Source of the DNA: a virus
Length of the DNA: 32,728 bases
Direction: 5' to 3' (one strand)
Virus record (IMG/VR): IMGVR_UViG_3300009515_000016
Location: 1 to 32,728 of that record
Numbering within the stretch: the stretch's first letter is position 1; each line of letters starts with the position of its first letter. Both the position numbers and the translations under genes were made by a program. The notes under the pieces were generated by a model. It was not told where the DNA came from. It saw only the letters and a list, made by a program, of their open reading frames with translations, and ran no database searches. Shown in pieces: positions 5,593 to 14,490 of this stretch.

Positions 5593-6743
5593 TTCTGAAT
5601 TGCCGCGTCTATTCCCTTTCGGTAATCCCCGTCGACCAGGTGCGCGTATCGCTGCTTGAGGAGCTCTGGGGTTGAGTGCCGCATGAGGTCGGTGGCAACA
5701 GCCAGCGAGACCCCCTGCTGGAGAAGCCAGGTCGCGAAGCTGTGCCTGAGGCTGTGAAAGTCGATCCATGAACCAGGGTCCTGGTGGCGCAGCTCGCAGC
5801 TGCAGCCTGTCGTGACCCTGCACAATCCAAGCGTCCGCTCCAGGTCTCGGTAATAGGTCGGCATTGAAGGCATTGCGACAAGCAGACGGAACCCGCGGGG
5901 ACCAACGCGCTTGTTTCCTGCTCGGACGATAGATTCTGGTCTCACAGTGCCGAGGTATCGACGCAAAACGTCCGAGGTCCAGCCCGAGAGGGGAATACGG
6001 TGCTCGCGCTTGTTCTTTGCGCTCTTGGAGCGAATCCGGATCGTGCCCGCCTCGAGATTGACGTCTCGCTCCGGAATGCTCCTCAACTCGCTGCGACGGA
6101 GCCCGGTGGTGCTGGCCATCAGGTAGGTCACGCCTCGATACAAAGGCACTCCCTCGACCAGAGTCTCGACCTCTTCGATAGTCAGGGCCTCTCGGTGCCT
6201 GTACTCCCACTGTGGCTCGTGGGGGCGAGGCACCAAAGGGATAACGTTGGCGCCTAGAACCCTTGTTTGGACCAAGTATTTCGCAAATCCGTTCAGCGCG
6301 CGGAGATAGAAGAGTTGAGTGCGTGTTGTGAGCTTTCCTCCGCTCTTCCCTGGAATCTCCGAGGCTATCTGGTCGAACACAACCCTGTGTATCAGGTCGA
6401 TATCCTCCAGGTCTTTGAGCCACTGAATGCGTTTTACGATCTCGCCAAGGCGGTGCCTTACGTCCCCGACGTGCTGAGCCCCCCTCTTTTGGCGCTCTAG
6501 GTGGGCAATGTACTTGTCCACAAGCCCCCATAGCTGTGGCTCGGCTCTGTAAACGTGCTTGCTCTCTCGGCCAGCCTCCCAGTCGCGCAGGATCTCCCCT
6601 AGACGAATCTGGGCGGCTGCCTTCTTGGTGCGCTTTAAGCAAACACGCCGACGCTTTCCTGTGATTGACTCCCCGGCCGGTATGTCCGCGTACCAGTAAC
6701 GAGAGGGCTTCCCATGGATACAGAGCTTGATTACCTTGGCCAT
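5580..6743 (-). CDS. int: Tyrosine recombinase (phage integrase)
   Basis: 387 aa, normal for a phage integrase. A basic N-terminal arm-binding part (residues 1-65) is followed by a core-binding domain (about 70-165) and a catalytic domain (about 185-380). Catalytic residues visible are R216 in TGLRRSEL, a lysine in the SKSAKNK hairpin (about 240-245), HSLR with H330 and R333, MRHS with H356, and the nucleophile Y366 in KQRYAHL. It should integrate the phage at a tRNA-Arg(CCU) gene through the adjacent attP core. The ATG at 6743 is kept; a 507-aa frame overlapping it in another phase is a shadow. The gene end carries one pair of putative arm sites. No excisionase is recognised. Confidence 0.95.
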   Translation of the reverse strand: MAKVIKLCIHGKPSRYWYADIPAGESITGKRRRVCLKRTKKAAAQIRLGEILRDWEAGRESKHVYRAEPQLWGLVDKYIAHLERQKRGAQHVGDVRHRLGEIVKRIQWLKDLEDIDLIHRVVFDQIASEIPGKSGGKLTTRTQLFYLRALNGFAKYLVQTRVLGANVIPLVPRPHEPQWEYRHREALTIEEVETLVEGVPLYRGVTYLMASTTGLRRSELRSIPERDVNLEAGTIRIRSKSAKNKREHRIPLSGWTSDVLRRYLGTVRPESIVRAGNKRVGPRGFRLLVAMPSMPTYYRDLERTLGLCRVTTGCSCELRHQDPGSWIDFHSLRHSFATWLLQQGVSLAVATDLMRHSTPELLKQRYAHLVDGDYRKGIDAAIQKPGQ

Positions 6744-7029
6744 GATTCCCCATTCGTCGACCCCCGTCGAATGAGGCTTGCCAAAGATTGAATACTTTGG
6801 TCTATTGCTCGCTCGACTTGATTTCCAAAAGCAGTCGCGACTCCCGGCTAGGAAAGACGCGGCTGTTTTTGTGTACTAGCTTCGGCGCGCACCTTATCAC
6901 GCACCCACAGGGCTCTCAAGACTCGCGCCTTGAAACTCCATGCCCCAAACAGCTAGTCTAGAAGCACGCCCAGCCGAGGTTGCAGCCCCGACTGAGCGCT
7001 AACCACAACACGCTTTCACGGAGCGCAGC
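6744..7029. promoter_or_regulatory. Divergent region between integrase and the lone plus-strand gene
   Basis: 286 bases without a convincing gene. It should hold the promoters of the integrase (leftward) and of the gene at 7030 (rightward). A 6-bp perfect dyad, CCAAAG and CTTTGG, at 6781-6800 lies just upstream of the integrase start and could be an operator. For the rightward gene TTGAAA at 6930-6935 and TAGTCT at 6954-6959 are a weak sigma70-like pair with 18 bases between. These promoter calls are tentative. Confidence 0.35.
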
Positions 7030-7281
7030 ATGGCTACCACTCAGCTTACTTCCCAGCATGTCGTTGTCTACGTCGTCTCGGTTACAAACTCACTTGGCGA
7101 GCAGTGCTTCTACAGCACCATGAGGACGTCCTTCGAGGACTCAATGCTTGACGTCGCCAAGGCCTTGATTGACCTGCCAAAGGGCACGAGCATTCTCAGA
7201 ATGGGTCCGACGTGCTGGACAACAAGCGATCCCGATTGGCAGAAGGTAAAAATCCTAATCAAGCGAGCTTCGGTTTCTTAA
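7030..7281 (+). CDS. Hypothetical protein, only rightward gene in this half (83 aa)
   Basis: Not recognised. GGAG lies about seven bases before the ATG. The product is MATTQLTSQHVVVYVVSVTN..., soluble, with beta-like N-terminal strands and DWQKVKILIKRASVS at the end. It runs opposite to the integrase and to the late operon; its TAA and the TAA of the facing gene share the four bases TTAA at 7278-7281. Being transcribed separately, it could be expressed in the lysogen, for example as an immunity or host-modifying factor, but that is only inferred from position. Confidence 0.55.
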   Translation: MATTQLTSQHVVVYVVSVTNSLGEQCFYSTMRTSFEDSMLDVAKALIDLPKGTSILRMGPTCWTTSDPDWQKVKILIKRASVS

Positions 7282-7631
7282 CGCCCCTCGAGGCGCTTAA
7301 CCCGCTCCTCAATCGCCTTCATGGTGACCAGGGCGGCGTCATGGGCTGGGAGCTGTTCATGCTCCCGAAGGCGCTTCTCCACCTCGGACAGGCGCCGAGT
7401 ATGGTCGTCCAGCTTACTTTCTATCGTGCGGAGTCCGCCCATGATTTCGGCACGTACCTCGCGCAGGGTAGACGACGTGGCGCTACCCTGGAGCACCGTA
7501 CCCGTCCCCCCGCCAACAGCCAATCCACTGGCCACCAACAGCGCGTACACCACTGCGTTGCCCGTGAGCTTGAAACCGCCTGCGTCTCTCTGGTCGGTCA
7601 CGTTACTCATATTGGCAGCTTCCTCTGTCAT
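7278..7631 (-). CDS. Membrane-anchored coiled-coil protein (117 aa), spanin- or holin-like candidate
   Basis: The start ATG at 7631 overlaps the TAA of the 1341-aa gene (TAATG); a longer frame from 7652 is less likely. After a polar N-terminus there is one transmembrane segment (about residues 21-44, NAVVYALLVASGLAVGGGTG) and then a long charged helix with heptad character (SSTLREVRAEIMGG...EVEKRLREHEQ...VKRLEGR). This topology would fit an inner-membrane spanin or a phage membrane accessory protein, and it is the last gene of the late operon where lysis genes can sit. No partner lipoprotein or endolysin is visible, so the lysis role is uncertain. Confidence 0.6.
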   Translation of the reverse strand: MTEEAANMSNVTDQRDAGGFKLTGNAVVYALLVASGLAVGGGTGTVLQGSATSSTLREVRAEIMGGLRTIESKLDDHTRRLSEVEKRLREHEQLPAHDAALVTMKAIEERVKRLEGR

Positions 7632-10600
7632 TACAGCAACTTGATCGCCCAAACCCCGTAGGCAGTTGGGTTCATAATGTCCATTGCTGTCCCGGATCCG
7701 GCGGAATTCGTGGTTATTCCGGTTGTCGCGCTCGCAGCCGTTACGCCCGTCGTCGCACTCTGATTCGTGACGCCAGTCGTTGCGCTCTGGTTCGTGATAC
7801 CAGTCGTCGCGCTTGTCGTCGACGAGCTCGCCGTGCTGCCGGTTCTCACGTCACCGAGGCCAGCGGCTGTGTTCGCGTTGGCCCCACCCCCAAGTGTGTT
7901 CTGGCTGTGGGTATGCCCCGTGTCGTTGACCGTGTGCGTATGCCCTGTGTCGTTCACGGTGTGAGTGTGGCCGCTGTCATTGATCGTATGGGTGTGGCCG
8001 CTGTCGTTGATCCCGTGATTGTGAGAGGGCATTTCGCCTTCAGCAATCGTATGGTCCTCCGCGCCCACCATGTCACCCACGCTACGAGCAGTTAGGCCTG
8101 GGCCTGTTCCGCTACCACCCAGGGTGTGCCCGCGTGACTCAGGCAGGTTGAACGTCGTTGACCCGTCGCCCACTCCCCAGTCTGTTCCCAGCTTGGAGAA
8201 GGCCTCGGCATACGTCGTTCTGCTGACGGCGCTCGCGTCCATTTGCGCCCAGCCACTTGGAAGAGCGGCGGAGTGCGGGAACCAGCTGGTCATGCCGATC
8301 TCGAAGCCGTCCCCCGAGGAGTCGACACGGATTGGTGTATCTGAATCTTGCTGCTGGTAATACAGCCCCTTTTCGACCAACCCGTCAGCGTCATTCCCGT
8401 CAGATACGAAAAGTCGATTCCGGCTGCTTTTGGGCTTAACGCTGGGCTCAAAATCAACTGTGCTGCATGTAGCAACAGCCTGAGCCTCTAGGCAGCTGTT
8501 TTTGTCCACGAAGAACTTACGGTCTACCTCTGCAATGAGGTCACCGCGATTACCAGGCCCAGTTGTCTTGGTTCCGCGATCATTCTCCAGCAGCAACAAA
8601 GGGCGATCGTCAATGACGTTGCCGTCACCTCTGTGCTCTCGCGTAATCTGCGCCACCCCTCCAATCTGCGCGTGAACACTGGATCCCCCTTCAGCCTCCA
8701 GAATGGAATGCAGTGTTAGGGAAGTTCCTTGTCGGCGTCCATACTGGAGCTCCTGGCCCTCCCTTGATACGTGGTGCGTTCCAAGGTGGTGACCAGAGGC
8801 AGGGCCGGCCCTGTTTCTGTTGACTGCCGTGATAGACGCCTCAAGGTGGCCCCCCCCGCCGGCCAATGCGTTGAATGACTTTTGCAGGCAGCCGAATTGA
8901 ATCTGAGTAAACCTCAGAGAGGCCTCAGCTGTAGCAGGGCCGTGGCGATCGCCGGCTATAGGAGCCGGAAGGTTAGCCATGTTGTATTCGCCAACGCCGT
9001 ATGACGTCGGCTCGTTGCTGGCTCCGGGGATCCTGTAAGACTCCCCGGAATTCATAAAGATCTGCCAGTTTCCGTCCGCGTCTCTCCTTACGGCCGGGTG
9101 GCCAAATATCTTGTCGTCGTTTGTCTGAAGGTACGGCGGAACAGAAACACCACCAGCTCCGGATCCGACTCCAGACGGAGAAAGCCCGCCAGGAACCTTG
9201 CTGTTGAACCCAGTGTCTTTGGTGCTGAAGTCTCCTCCAGCTATGTTCCCCGTCGCCGAACATGGAACGGCCGCAGCTATTCCCGTGTCCCCGTCTTGAC
9301 TGCTGGGATTCTCGGCTCCACCGGCAGGGTCTCCCCTGTCACCGCCCTCTGGTGTCCTCCCGTGAGACTGCTCGCTTACGCCCCCTCCCCCTCCGGTCCT
9401 TTGGCCGCTGGAATACCCTGCAGCTGGAGCCGCAGCCCCGGCAAATTGCTGGACGAACGAGGGGCGAAACATTCCAGCCGGCTCCGAGGGAGCAAACGGC
9501 TCAGGGAGAACGCTGGCGACAATTGGCTGCCCATTGCTTTGAATGAAGTCAATGACCTCGTTGATCGGGGTTTTTGTGCGAGGCTTCCTGAACGGTGGCT
9601 CCTCTGGGTCTGGGTGCGGGTCCGGTATATCCTCCAGCTCCGGGTCTGGATCCGGGCCAGGGCCTGAAGCAACAACAGCAGCTCGCCTCGCGTCTGCAGG
9701 ACCGCTCTCGACCTGCTCCTCTGGGGGCCTGTCCCTAAATGGCAAGGCGAAGTCAACCCTGATAACGGGAACCCATTGCGCCGTCTCCTCGCCAAGGTTG
9801 TCCCCCAGGTTGGCGATTGACGAGTCTGGCCACATTTCGCCCTTGAACAATCCGCCAATGAGAACGTCGCTATACGGGTCTAGCTCCTGCTTTTTCCAGG
9901 GGATCATTTTGGCGTCTGTATTGACGAATCGGATTCTCCCTACCCATTGTGCGCCTTGAGTTGGATCCACCGGCCCCATGGCCCATTGGGCGTCAGTCCT
10001 GCCCACGAGAGGGCCTTCCCAAGTACCCTCTGAGCCCTGCCGGTAACGAGCCCTTGCCGCCTCTGGCATAAAGAACGTCGACAATGGCGCATGGCGGGCT
10101 GGTCCACGCTCTTTAGGTGCGCGAGTCTGAGTAGGCCCGAGTCTCCCAAGGGGATTGTCAGGGGTGAGCGTCTTGATAACCCTCTCTCGGGTTTGCGCGC
10201 TCGACCTTTGCTCTTTTAGGGAGTCCTTGAATGACTGATCTTTGGGTATCCCTCCGCTGTACACAAATCCAAGCGGCTCGGACGTGGCCAGTGGGCCAGT
10301 GTATTTCGCGCTCGGTCCCTCGGGAGGGAAAAGGGTGTCAATGTCTTTGTCCGTCAAGGACTGAGCGTCACTTATCGGCTGCGTAGGTCCAGAGCGATCA
10401 CCCTTCAGCTCAACTACTGACTGCCCACCGACGACAATGATCTTCTTGACCTGGCTCGGATCAATGCTGGGATCTAGGGCAGATTGACCAACGCCAGTTG
10501 TGTAACCTTTCTGAATGCCGAACCCGGTAAAACCTCCAGGCAGCCCAAAGCCAAGCCCGAACCCAGTAGAGGCGAACAGCCTGTTTTGATTTCTGGCTAT

Positions 10601-11656
10601 TGTCGCTGGGTCCTGGTCTCCAAAGGTAGCGCTCTCAAATTGAAACCTCCCAGTATTCTTGCCCAAGCCAAAGATCGAAGCTCCACCGTTCCCAAGCCCG
10701 TCGTTTCCAACCTTGTCTATACCCCTAATTGGTGGCGCTTCGAAGCTGCTGAACTTAGACCCGAATACAGGAATCGTCCTGCCCTTCCGGTCTTTTACAA
10801 ACTGCTGCAGAAACTGCCCGGTTTGGTCCAGGGGAGTCTCTCGCAGGCGATTGATTCGCCCCTGGTCCTTGGTGATCTTGCTCTGTATCTGCTCGATCTT
10901 TTTCTTGGCCCCAGCTACACGCCTCTCTTTGTCAAACTTGGCTTTAGACTCAACGTCACGCAGTTTTTCTTCGGCCTTTTCCAGCTCCCTCTGATTCCGC
11001 TCAATCCTATTCTGGAGCCTGGCCTGCGCCTCAGCCCCCAACTGAACTGCTTGAGGCGCGGATATGTTGCTCGCCACTTGGGCGCCAGCGTCACTAACCT
11101 CCTGCGTTCCTGTGCTGTTGACCTTCGAAGCTACTTGCCGCGATCTTTCAGTCGTGCCACGAACTGGACCCTGCTCGGCAATAATGCTGCGAGAGTAACC
11201 AAGCTCCTGACTCTGCATGTTCAGGGCAACCATGTGCCTGTTGTCAGCGGAGTCAGTCACCCGCATTAAGGAACTCGGTACAGCAGTCCTTCCGGCAGCG
11301 TCAACCCAACGCGTCGAGGGATTCCCAGGACTGAATGCAGAATCTTGCCCAAACGGAGCCGGTCGCCGGCTATCCTTATCTCCAGCTGGATCACAAATGA
11401 CTTGGAAATTCCAACGCCTGTCGGCGATCCCGTCACCACGAGGCACGCCCAAGTTATCAAAGCGCAGGGCAAGAGGTTGGAACGGACCCGATAAGACAGG
11501 GCTTGCAGAGGGGACGCCAGTATCCTTGTCCGAGCGAGCCATTCCAGTGACAAATGACGAAGTCTTGCCCTCAACCGTGTACGGATTCAACCTGAAATCG
11601 GCTACGGGGATACGGTCGACATTTCCAGTCTCAGCGGATTTCTGCCTATCCGTCAT
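7631..11656 (-). CDS. Large tail tip/fibre protein with collar domain and HxH repeats
   Basis: 1341 aa. Layout: an N-terminal part of unknown fold (1-205), a strong coiled coil (about 208-274), Gly-rich segments (315-390), a Pro/Asp hinge (about 665-690), a Gly/Ser-rich linker (about 740-830), and near the C-terminus a phage tail-collar domain (about 1121-1185, including LPSGWAQMDAS, DGSTTFNLPESRGHTLGG). Then follow SHNHG, four 9-residue repeats with HTH at 1216-1251 and four ATTG(V/I)T-type 9-mers at 1283-1318, ending YGVWAIKLL. Collar plus HxH repeats is the build of receptor-binding fibre ends; in T4 gp37 such HxH motifs bind iron. It is coupled to the hub-like gene (ATGA), so it is probably the distal adhesin of the tail. 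Confidence 0.8.
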   Translation of the reverse strand: MTDRQKSAETGNVDRIPVADFRLNPYTVEGKTSSFVTGMARSDKDTGVPSASPVLSGPFQPLALRFDNLGVPRGDGIADRRWNFQVICDPAGDKDSRRPAPFGQDSAFSPGNPSTRWVDAAGRTAVPSSLMRVTDSADNRHMVALNMQSQELGYSRSIIAEQGPVRGTTERSRQVASKVNSTGTQEVSDAGAQVASNISAPQAVQLGAEAQARLQNRIERNQRELEKAEEKLRDVESKAKFDKERRVAGAKKKIEQIQSKITKDQGRINRLRETPLDQTGQFLQQFVKDRKGRTIPVFGSKFSSFEAPPIRGIDKVGNDGLGNGGASIFGLGKNTGRFQFESATFGDQDPATIARNQNRLFASTGFGLGFGLPGGFTGFGIQKGYTTGVGQSALDPSIDPSQVKKIIVVGGQSVVELKGDRSGPTQPISDAQSLTDKDIDTLFPPEGPSAKYTGPLATSEPLGFVYSGGIPKDQSFKDSLKEQRSSAQTRERVIKTLTPDNPLGRLGPTQTRAPKERGPARHAPLSTFFMPEAARARYRQGSEGTWEGPLVGRTDAQWAMGPVDPTQGAQWVGRIRFVNTDAKMIPWKKQELDPYSDVLIGGLFKGEMWPDSSIANLGDNLGEETAQWVPVIRVDFALPFRDRPPEEQVESGPADARRAAVVASGPGPDPDPELEDIPDPHPDPEEPPFRKPRTKTPINEVIDFIQSNGQPIVASVLPEPFAPSEPAGMFRPSFVQQFAGAAAPAAGYSSGQRTGGGGGVSEQSHGRTPEGGDRGDPAGGAENPSSQDGDTGIAAAVPCSATGNIAGGDFSTKDTGFNSKVPGGLSPSGVGSGAGGVSVPPYLQTNDDKIFGHPAVRRDADGNWQIFMNSGESYRIPGASNEPTSYGVGEYNMANLPAPIAGDRHGPATAEASLRFTQIQFGCLQKSFNALAGGGGHLEASITAVNRNRAGPASGHHLGTHHVSREGQELQYGRRQGTSLTLHSILEAEGGSSVHAQIGGVAQITREHRGDGNVIDDRPLLLLENDRGTKTTGPGNRGDLIAEVDRKFFVDKNSCLEAQAVATCSTVDFEPSVKPKSSRNRLFVSDGNDADGLVEKGLYYQQQDSDTPIRVDSSGDGFEIGMTSWFPHSAALPSGWAQMDASAVSRTTYAEAFSKLGTDWGVGDGSTTFNLPESRGHTLGGSGTGPGLTARSVGDMVGAEDHTIAEGEMPSHNHGINDSGHTHTINDSGHTHTVNDTGHTHTVNDTGHTHSQNTLGGGANANTAAGLGDVRTGSTASSSTTSATTGITNQSATTGVTNQSATTGVTAASATTGITTNSAGSGTAMDIMNPTAYGVWAIKLL
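7703..7810 (-). repeat. Four 27-bp tandem repeats in the tail tip gene
   Basis: Four copies of a 27-base unit encode ATTG(I/V)T followed by three variable residues (NQS, NQS, AAS, TNS). They are at residues 1283-1318, just before the C-terminal peptide. Codon-level similarity is high, so copy number could change by slippage or recombination. Confidence 0.75.
7904..8011 (-). repeat. Four 27-bp tandem repeats encoding HTH metal-binding motifs
   Basis: The unit reads (I/V)ND(S/T)GHTH(T/S); His pairs fall at 1221/1223, 1230/1232, 1239/1241 and 1248/1250, with an extra HNH at 1212-1214 in front. In trimeric fibre tips such HxH triples coordinate a metal ion along the axis (known for T4 gp37). Confidence 0.8.
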
Positions 11657-14490
11657 TCTTGACTATCTCTCTGCGCCTCAGTTCGGCCGCGCTCGCGCGT
11701 GCGGCGCTCGTCAATGCTCTGAGTTTCGCCAAACGGGTTGGCTGGGTCGCCTGTCACAACAATCGTCTGCAATCCCTTAAGGCCCTGGTTCTCGCGAATC
11801 TCAACCCCAGCCACCACGCCGTCAGTGTTTACGCGCCATGGACGAGCAAGAATAAACTGCCGCCTTTCGGTGAGGCGAGTCTCATTCATTTGCTTCAAGG
11901 CACGCGCCTTCGCGTCTTCGCGCAGCTCCTCAATGTTTGAAGATCCGTCCAGCTCAATAAGCTCCTGGAGCTCTGGCGCATGCAGCGGAGAGGCTTCGGT
12001 AGGATCAACCGTGCTCAGGTCTTTGACCTCGGCAATGGAAGAGCTCCCGCCCTTCTCCTGGCGCTCAAAGACAAAGTGCGTATACCCCAAATCCTCCCTT
12101 TTTCCGTCCCTGACCTTCCTCGCTTGCTCGGGGATAATGTCTTCCGGCTGGTCTAGTGGGCACCACGAGGCCCTTTCGGGTGATCCAGTTACAACTCTCC
12201 CGTCTGATACGGTCTCCCTCTTTGGCCTGGCCTGAACGCCGAACGTTACGCGCACTGCCCGAGGAACGAGCTGCAAACCACTTGCCCCGTCCGCCATTAT
12301 GCGAGGCGGAGTTTCTGCTCCCGAGAATCCAATTGGTGCCACATGGCCGACCGGGCTCTGCGTTCTCACCAAGCCAACCTTGGCGTCCTCAATCCTGGCG
12401 CCAGGGTCAACGGACCTTGGTAGGTTCACCGCTGCCCTGGCAACCGCGAAAGTCTGTCCCTTTCTTCCACGCTCCTGAGTGCCTCCGGCCGTGGCAGTTG
12501 CTCCCCTCTTTGCCCTTTCCCTGGAAATGATCTGCGACAACAGGGAAATTGGCTCTTGGGCGCTCAGCGTGAAGATCAAATCCTGGTTCTGTTTGTATTT
12601 GGCGCCCACCTTTTGAACAGCTTCCAGAAATTCAACCTTTAGCCTCGACGTATCGTTGGGGTCGACAGCCTCCAGGGCAGAGAAATAACGATCTCTAATG
12701 GAAGAGTACTGGGCTGCCAAGTTTTGAGCTGTTTGCTGATTGCCTTGGCGTAGGTTGCGTGCAATGAGCTCGTTTCGTTTCCAGGCGATCGCTTGCGAAA
12801 ATACGTCCCTGGCCACCATGAGAGCCGAAATGCCCAGAGCTTCTTGCGCTGCGTTGTCTAAGTCTTTTCTGTCTCTGATCCGCCTACTTAGCACCTCAAG
12901 CCCAGCTCCGCCCTCCTTTTGGAACGCGTCAGCCTGAGCCTTGCCAGAGTTGATTTCGGCGATATTGAATCCTTCGAAATCAGGGTCACCACCGAATGCC
13001 GCAACGATCTCACCGAAGATAGTGACCTCGGTATCAAAGACGGATCCCGCCAATGCAGCATTCGCACTCGCAGAGTCGATCACGTACTCGATCGTTGTTG
13101 TTGACTCGTTGAATAGGTGCTCGAGCTCTCTGACGTTGCGAATGTTGTCCGGGACCACTGATCCGTTGAGAGTAATCACACCAACCCGTGGAGCCGCCAG
13201 CTTGTTCTCAAGCGTCTTGTGCCGGTAAGTCTCAACGGCAACAGGGAGCCTTTGCCCCGAGGACGGGTCGACCTCAGCCCTGGAAAGCATAGGGAGAAGG
13301 TGAGCGTTGACAGTTCCTGAGTTGGGCAGGCGCCAAAGCCGATAAGCGTCGCGCCTAAGGATTTCCGCCTCCCTGTCTCCAAGCTCCTGGTGATCTGACA
13401 GCATTTCTGGGCGCAAAACAGCTCTTTGCAGCCATGCTAGGCGCCTTTCTATCGACTGCGGCGTTGTGGTAGGAACCGGGTCGCCGACCTCGAGGGCGTC
13501 TGCCCTGGCTCTCCCTTGGGCCTGCTCAAACAACAGTTGCAGCCCTTCCCTGAGCGGAACTATCTGCTTGTTGATTCTTAGAACCGGCTCCCAGCAGTCA
13601 ATTGCAACACTCGCTATTCGTGGCTTGCCAGACACAACGATAACGTCCGGGACATAGACTTGCTCGCGCCCAGCAATGTGGCCGGTGGCATTTGAGTAAA
13701 GGGGCGGCAGGTCGACTAGCCTTGAGTTGATCTCCTTGGCACTGTCCTGCTGAGACGGGGTAAATGCCACCCTTTCCTGCCCAGGTGCATTTGTTTCCCC
13801 GTGATCCCAAATAGCGATTGATCCGTCCAGGTTGAGGCAAACCCTGCAGCCAAACTCCCTTTGAATTCTTTCCAGAGCAGCGCGGGCAAGGGTGTACTTC
13901 TTGAACTTGATCTCTGGCTCAATTGTCTTCCAGTCTTCTGGAGACCTAACGAGCTCTGGAGAGCCAGGAAGCCTGGACACAATGTGCTTAGCTATTTCCT
14001 CAAGAGAACCACTGAGCGTTCCGTCTTGCCCATTGAAGGCCCAATGTTCATTGAGGTAGCCCCTGTCGGCCCACAGGATACGAATGTCATGCAGGGAGAC
14101 AATGACCTGCCCACTCGGTTCCCCGGCGTCTAGCTTCGAAATGCTAGAGACAAACAACTGTGGAATGACAAGCTCTGACCCGTCTTCCGGCCATTGCTGG
14201 TCGTCCACAACCTCCTGCAGAATGAGCGGCTCTGCCCAGTCCATGCTAGGTGAGAACTGGATATCCCGAGGCTTTCTGTTGGACAGTGCGGCTTGTTGAG
14301 GACCAGAGTCAGCCTGGCCCTCAGTCAACAGTTGCTTGGGTGGTGGTCGCCTCAGCTGAAAGTTATCGAAATTGTCGACGAATATCGTCACCGTAGTGAC
14401 GTCGGGCGTCGTCCCAGCGGTACGCTTGAACCTAACGGTGTGACAAACGTGGTCACCTAGCTGGATCTTGACCCCGCCAGCGCACTCCAT
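11653..14490 (-). CDS. Baseplate/tail hub-like protein (945 aa)
   Basis: No firm family by eye, but the N-terminal third resembles tail hub proteins of the gpD/gp27-like kind: a beta domain, then LEEIAKHIVSRLPGSPELV, then YTLARAALERIQREFGCRVCLNLDGSIAIWD (about residues 198-230), the usual helix followed by a DG hairpin of hub domains. The middle (about 340-640) is helical and charged; the C-terminal part has a beta segment and ends in an Arg/Glu-rich tail (DERRTRERGRTEAQRDSQE). It stands between the short tape-measure candidate and the tip protein, exactly where hubs sit in siphophage gene order. TAATG with the upstream gene and ATGA with the downstream one. Confidence 0.6.
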   Translation of the reverse strand: MECAGGVKIQLGDHVCHTVRFKRTAGTTPDVTTVTIFVDNFDNFQLRRPPPKQLLTEGQADSGPQQAALSNRKPRDIQFSPSMDWAEPLILQEVVDDQQWPEDGSELVIPQLFVSSISKLDAGEPSGQVIVSLHDIRILWADRGYLNEHWAFNGQDGTLSGSLEEIAKHIVSRLPGSPELVRSPEDWKTIEPEIKFKKYTLARAALERIQREFGCRVCLNLDGSIAIWDHGETNAPGQERVAFTPSQQDSAKEINSRLVDLPPLYSNATGHIAGREQVYVPDVIVVSGKPRIASVAIDCWEPVLRINKQIVPLREGLQLLFEQAQGRARADALEVGDPVPTTTPQSIERRLAWLQRAVLRPEMLSDHQELGDREAEILRRDAYRLWRLPNSGTVNAHLLPMLSRAEVDPSSGQRLPVAVETYRHKTLENKLAAPRVGVITLNGSVVPDNIRNVRELEHLFNESTTTIEYVIDSASANAALAGSVFDTEVTIFGEIVAAFGGDPDFEGFNIAEINSGKAQADAFQKEGGAGLEVLSRRIRDRKDLDNAAQEALGISALMVARDVFSQAIAWKRNELIARNLRQGNQQTAQNLAAQYSSIRDRYFSALEAVDPNDTSRLKVEFLEAVQKVGAKYKQNQDLIFTLSAQEPISLLSQIISRERAKRGATATAGGTQERGRKGQTFAVARAAVNLPRSVDPGARIEDAKVGLVRTQSPVGHVAPIGFSGAETPPRIMADGASGLQLVPRAVRVTFGVQARPKRETVSDGRVVTGSPERASWCPLDQPEDIIPEQARKVRDGKREDLGYTHFVFERQEKGGSSSIAEVKDLSTVDPTEASPLHAPELQELIELDGSSNIEELREDAKARALKQMNETRLTERRQFILARPWRVNTDGVVAGVEIRENQGLKGLQTIVVTGDPANPFGETQSIDERRTRERGRTEAQRDSQE

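Noticed and set aside
5230-6753. A 507-residue reading frame on the minus strand overlapping the integrase
   Set aside because: It is rich in Arg, Gly and Pro with no domain, crosses the attP core, and lies in another phase over a frame with all integrase catalytic residues. It is a shadow of the GC-rich strand.
10484-11269. A 261-residue plus-strand frame inside the tip protein gene
   Set aside because: It lies antisense to the continuous 1341-codon gene and has no recognisable domain or start signal.
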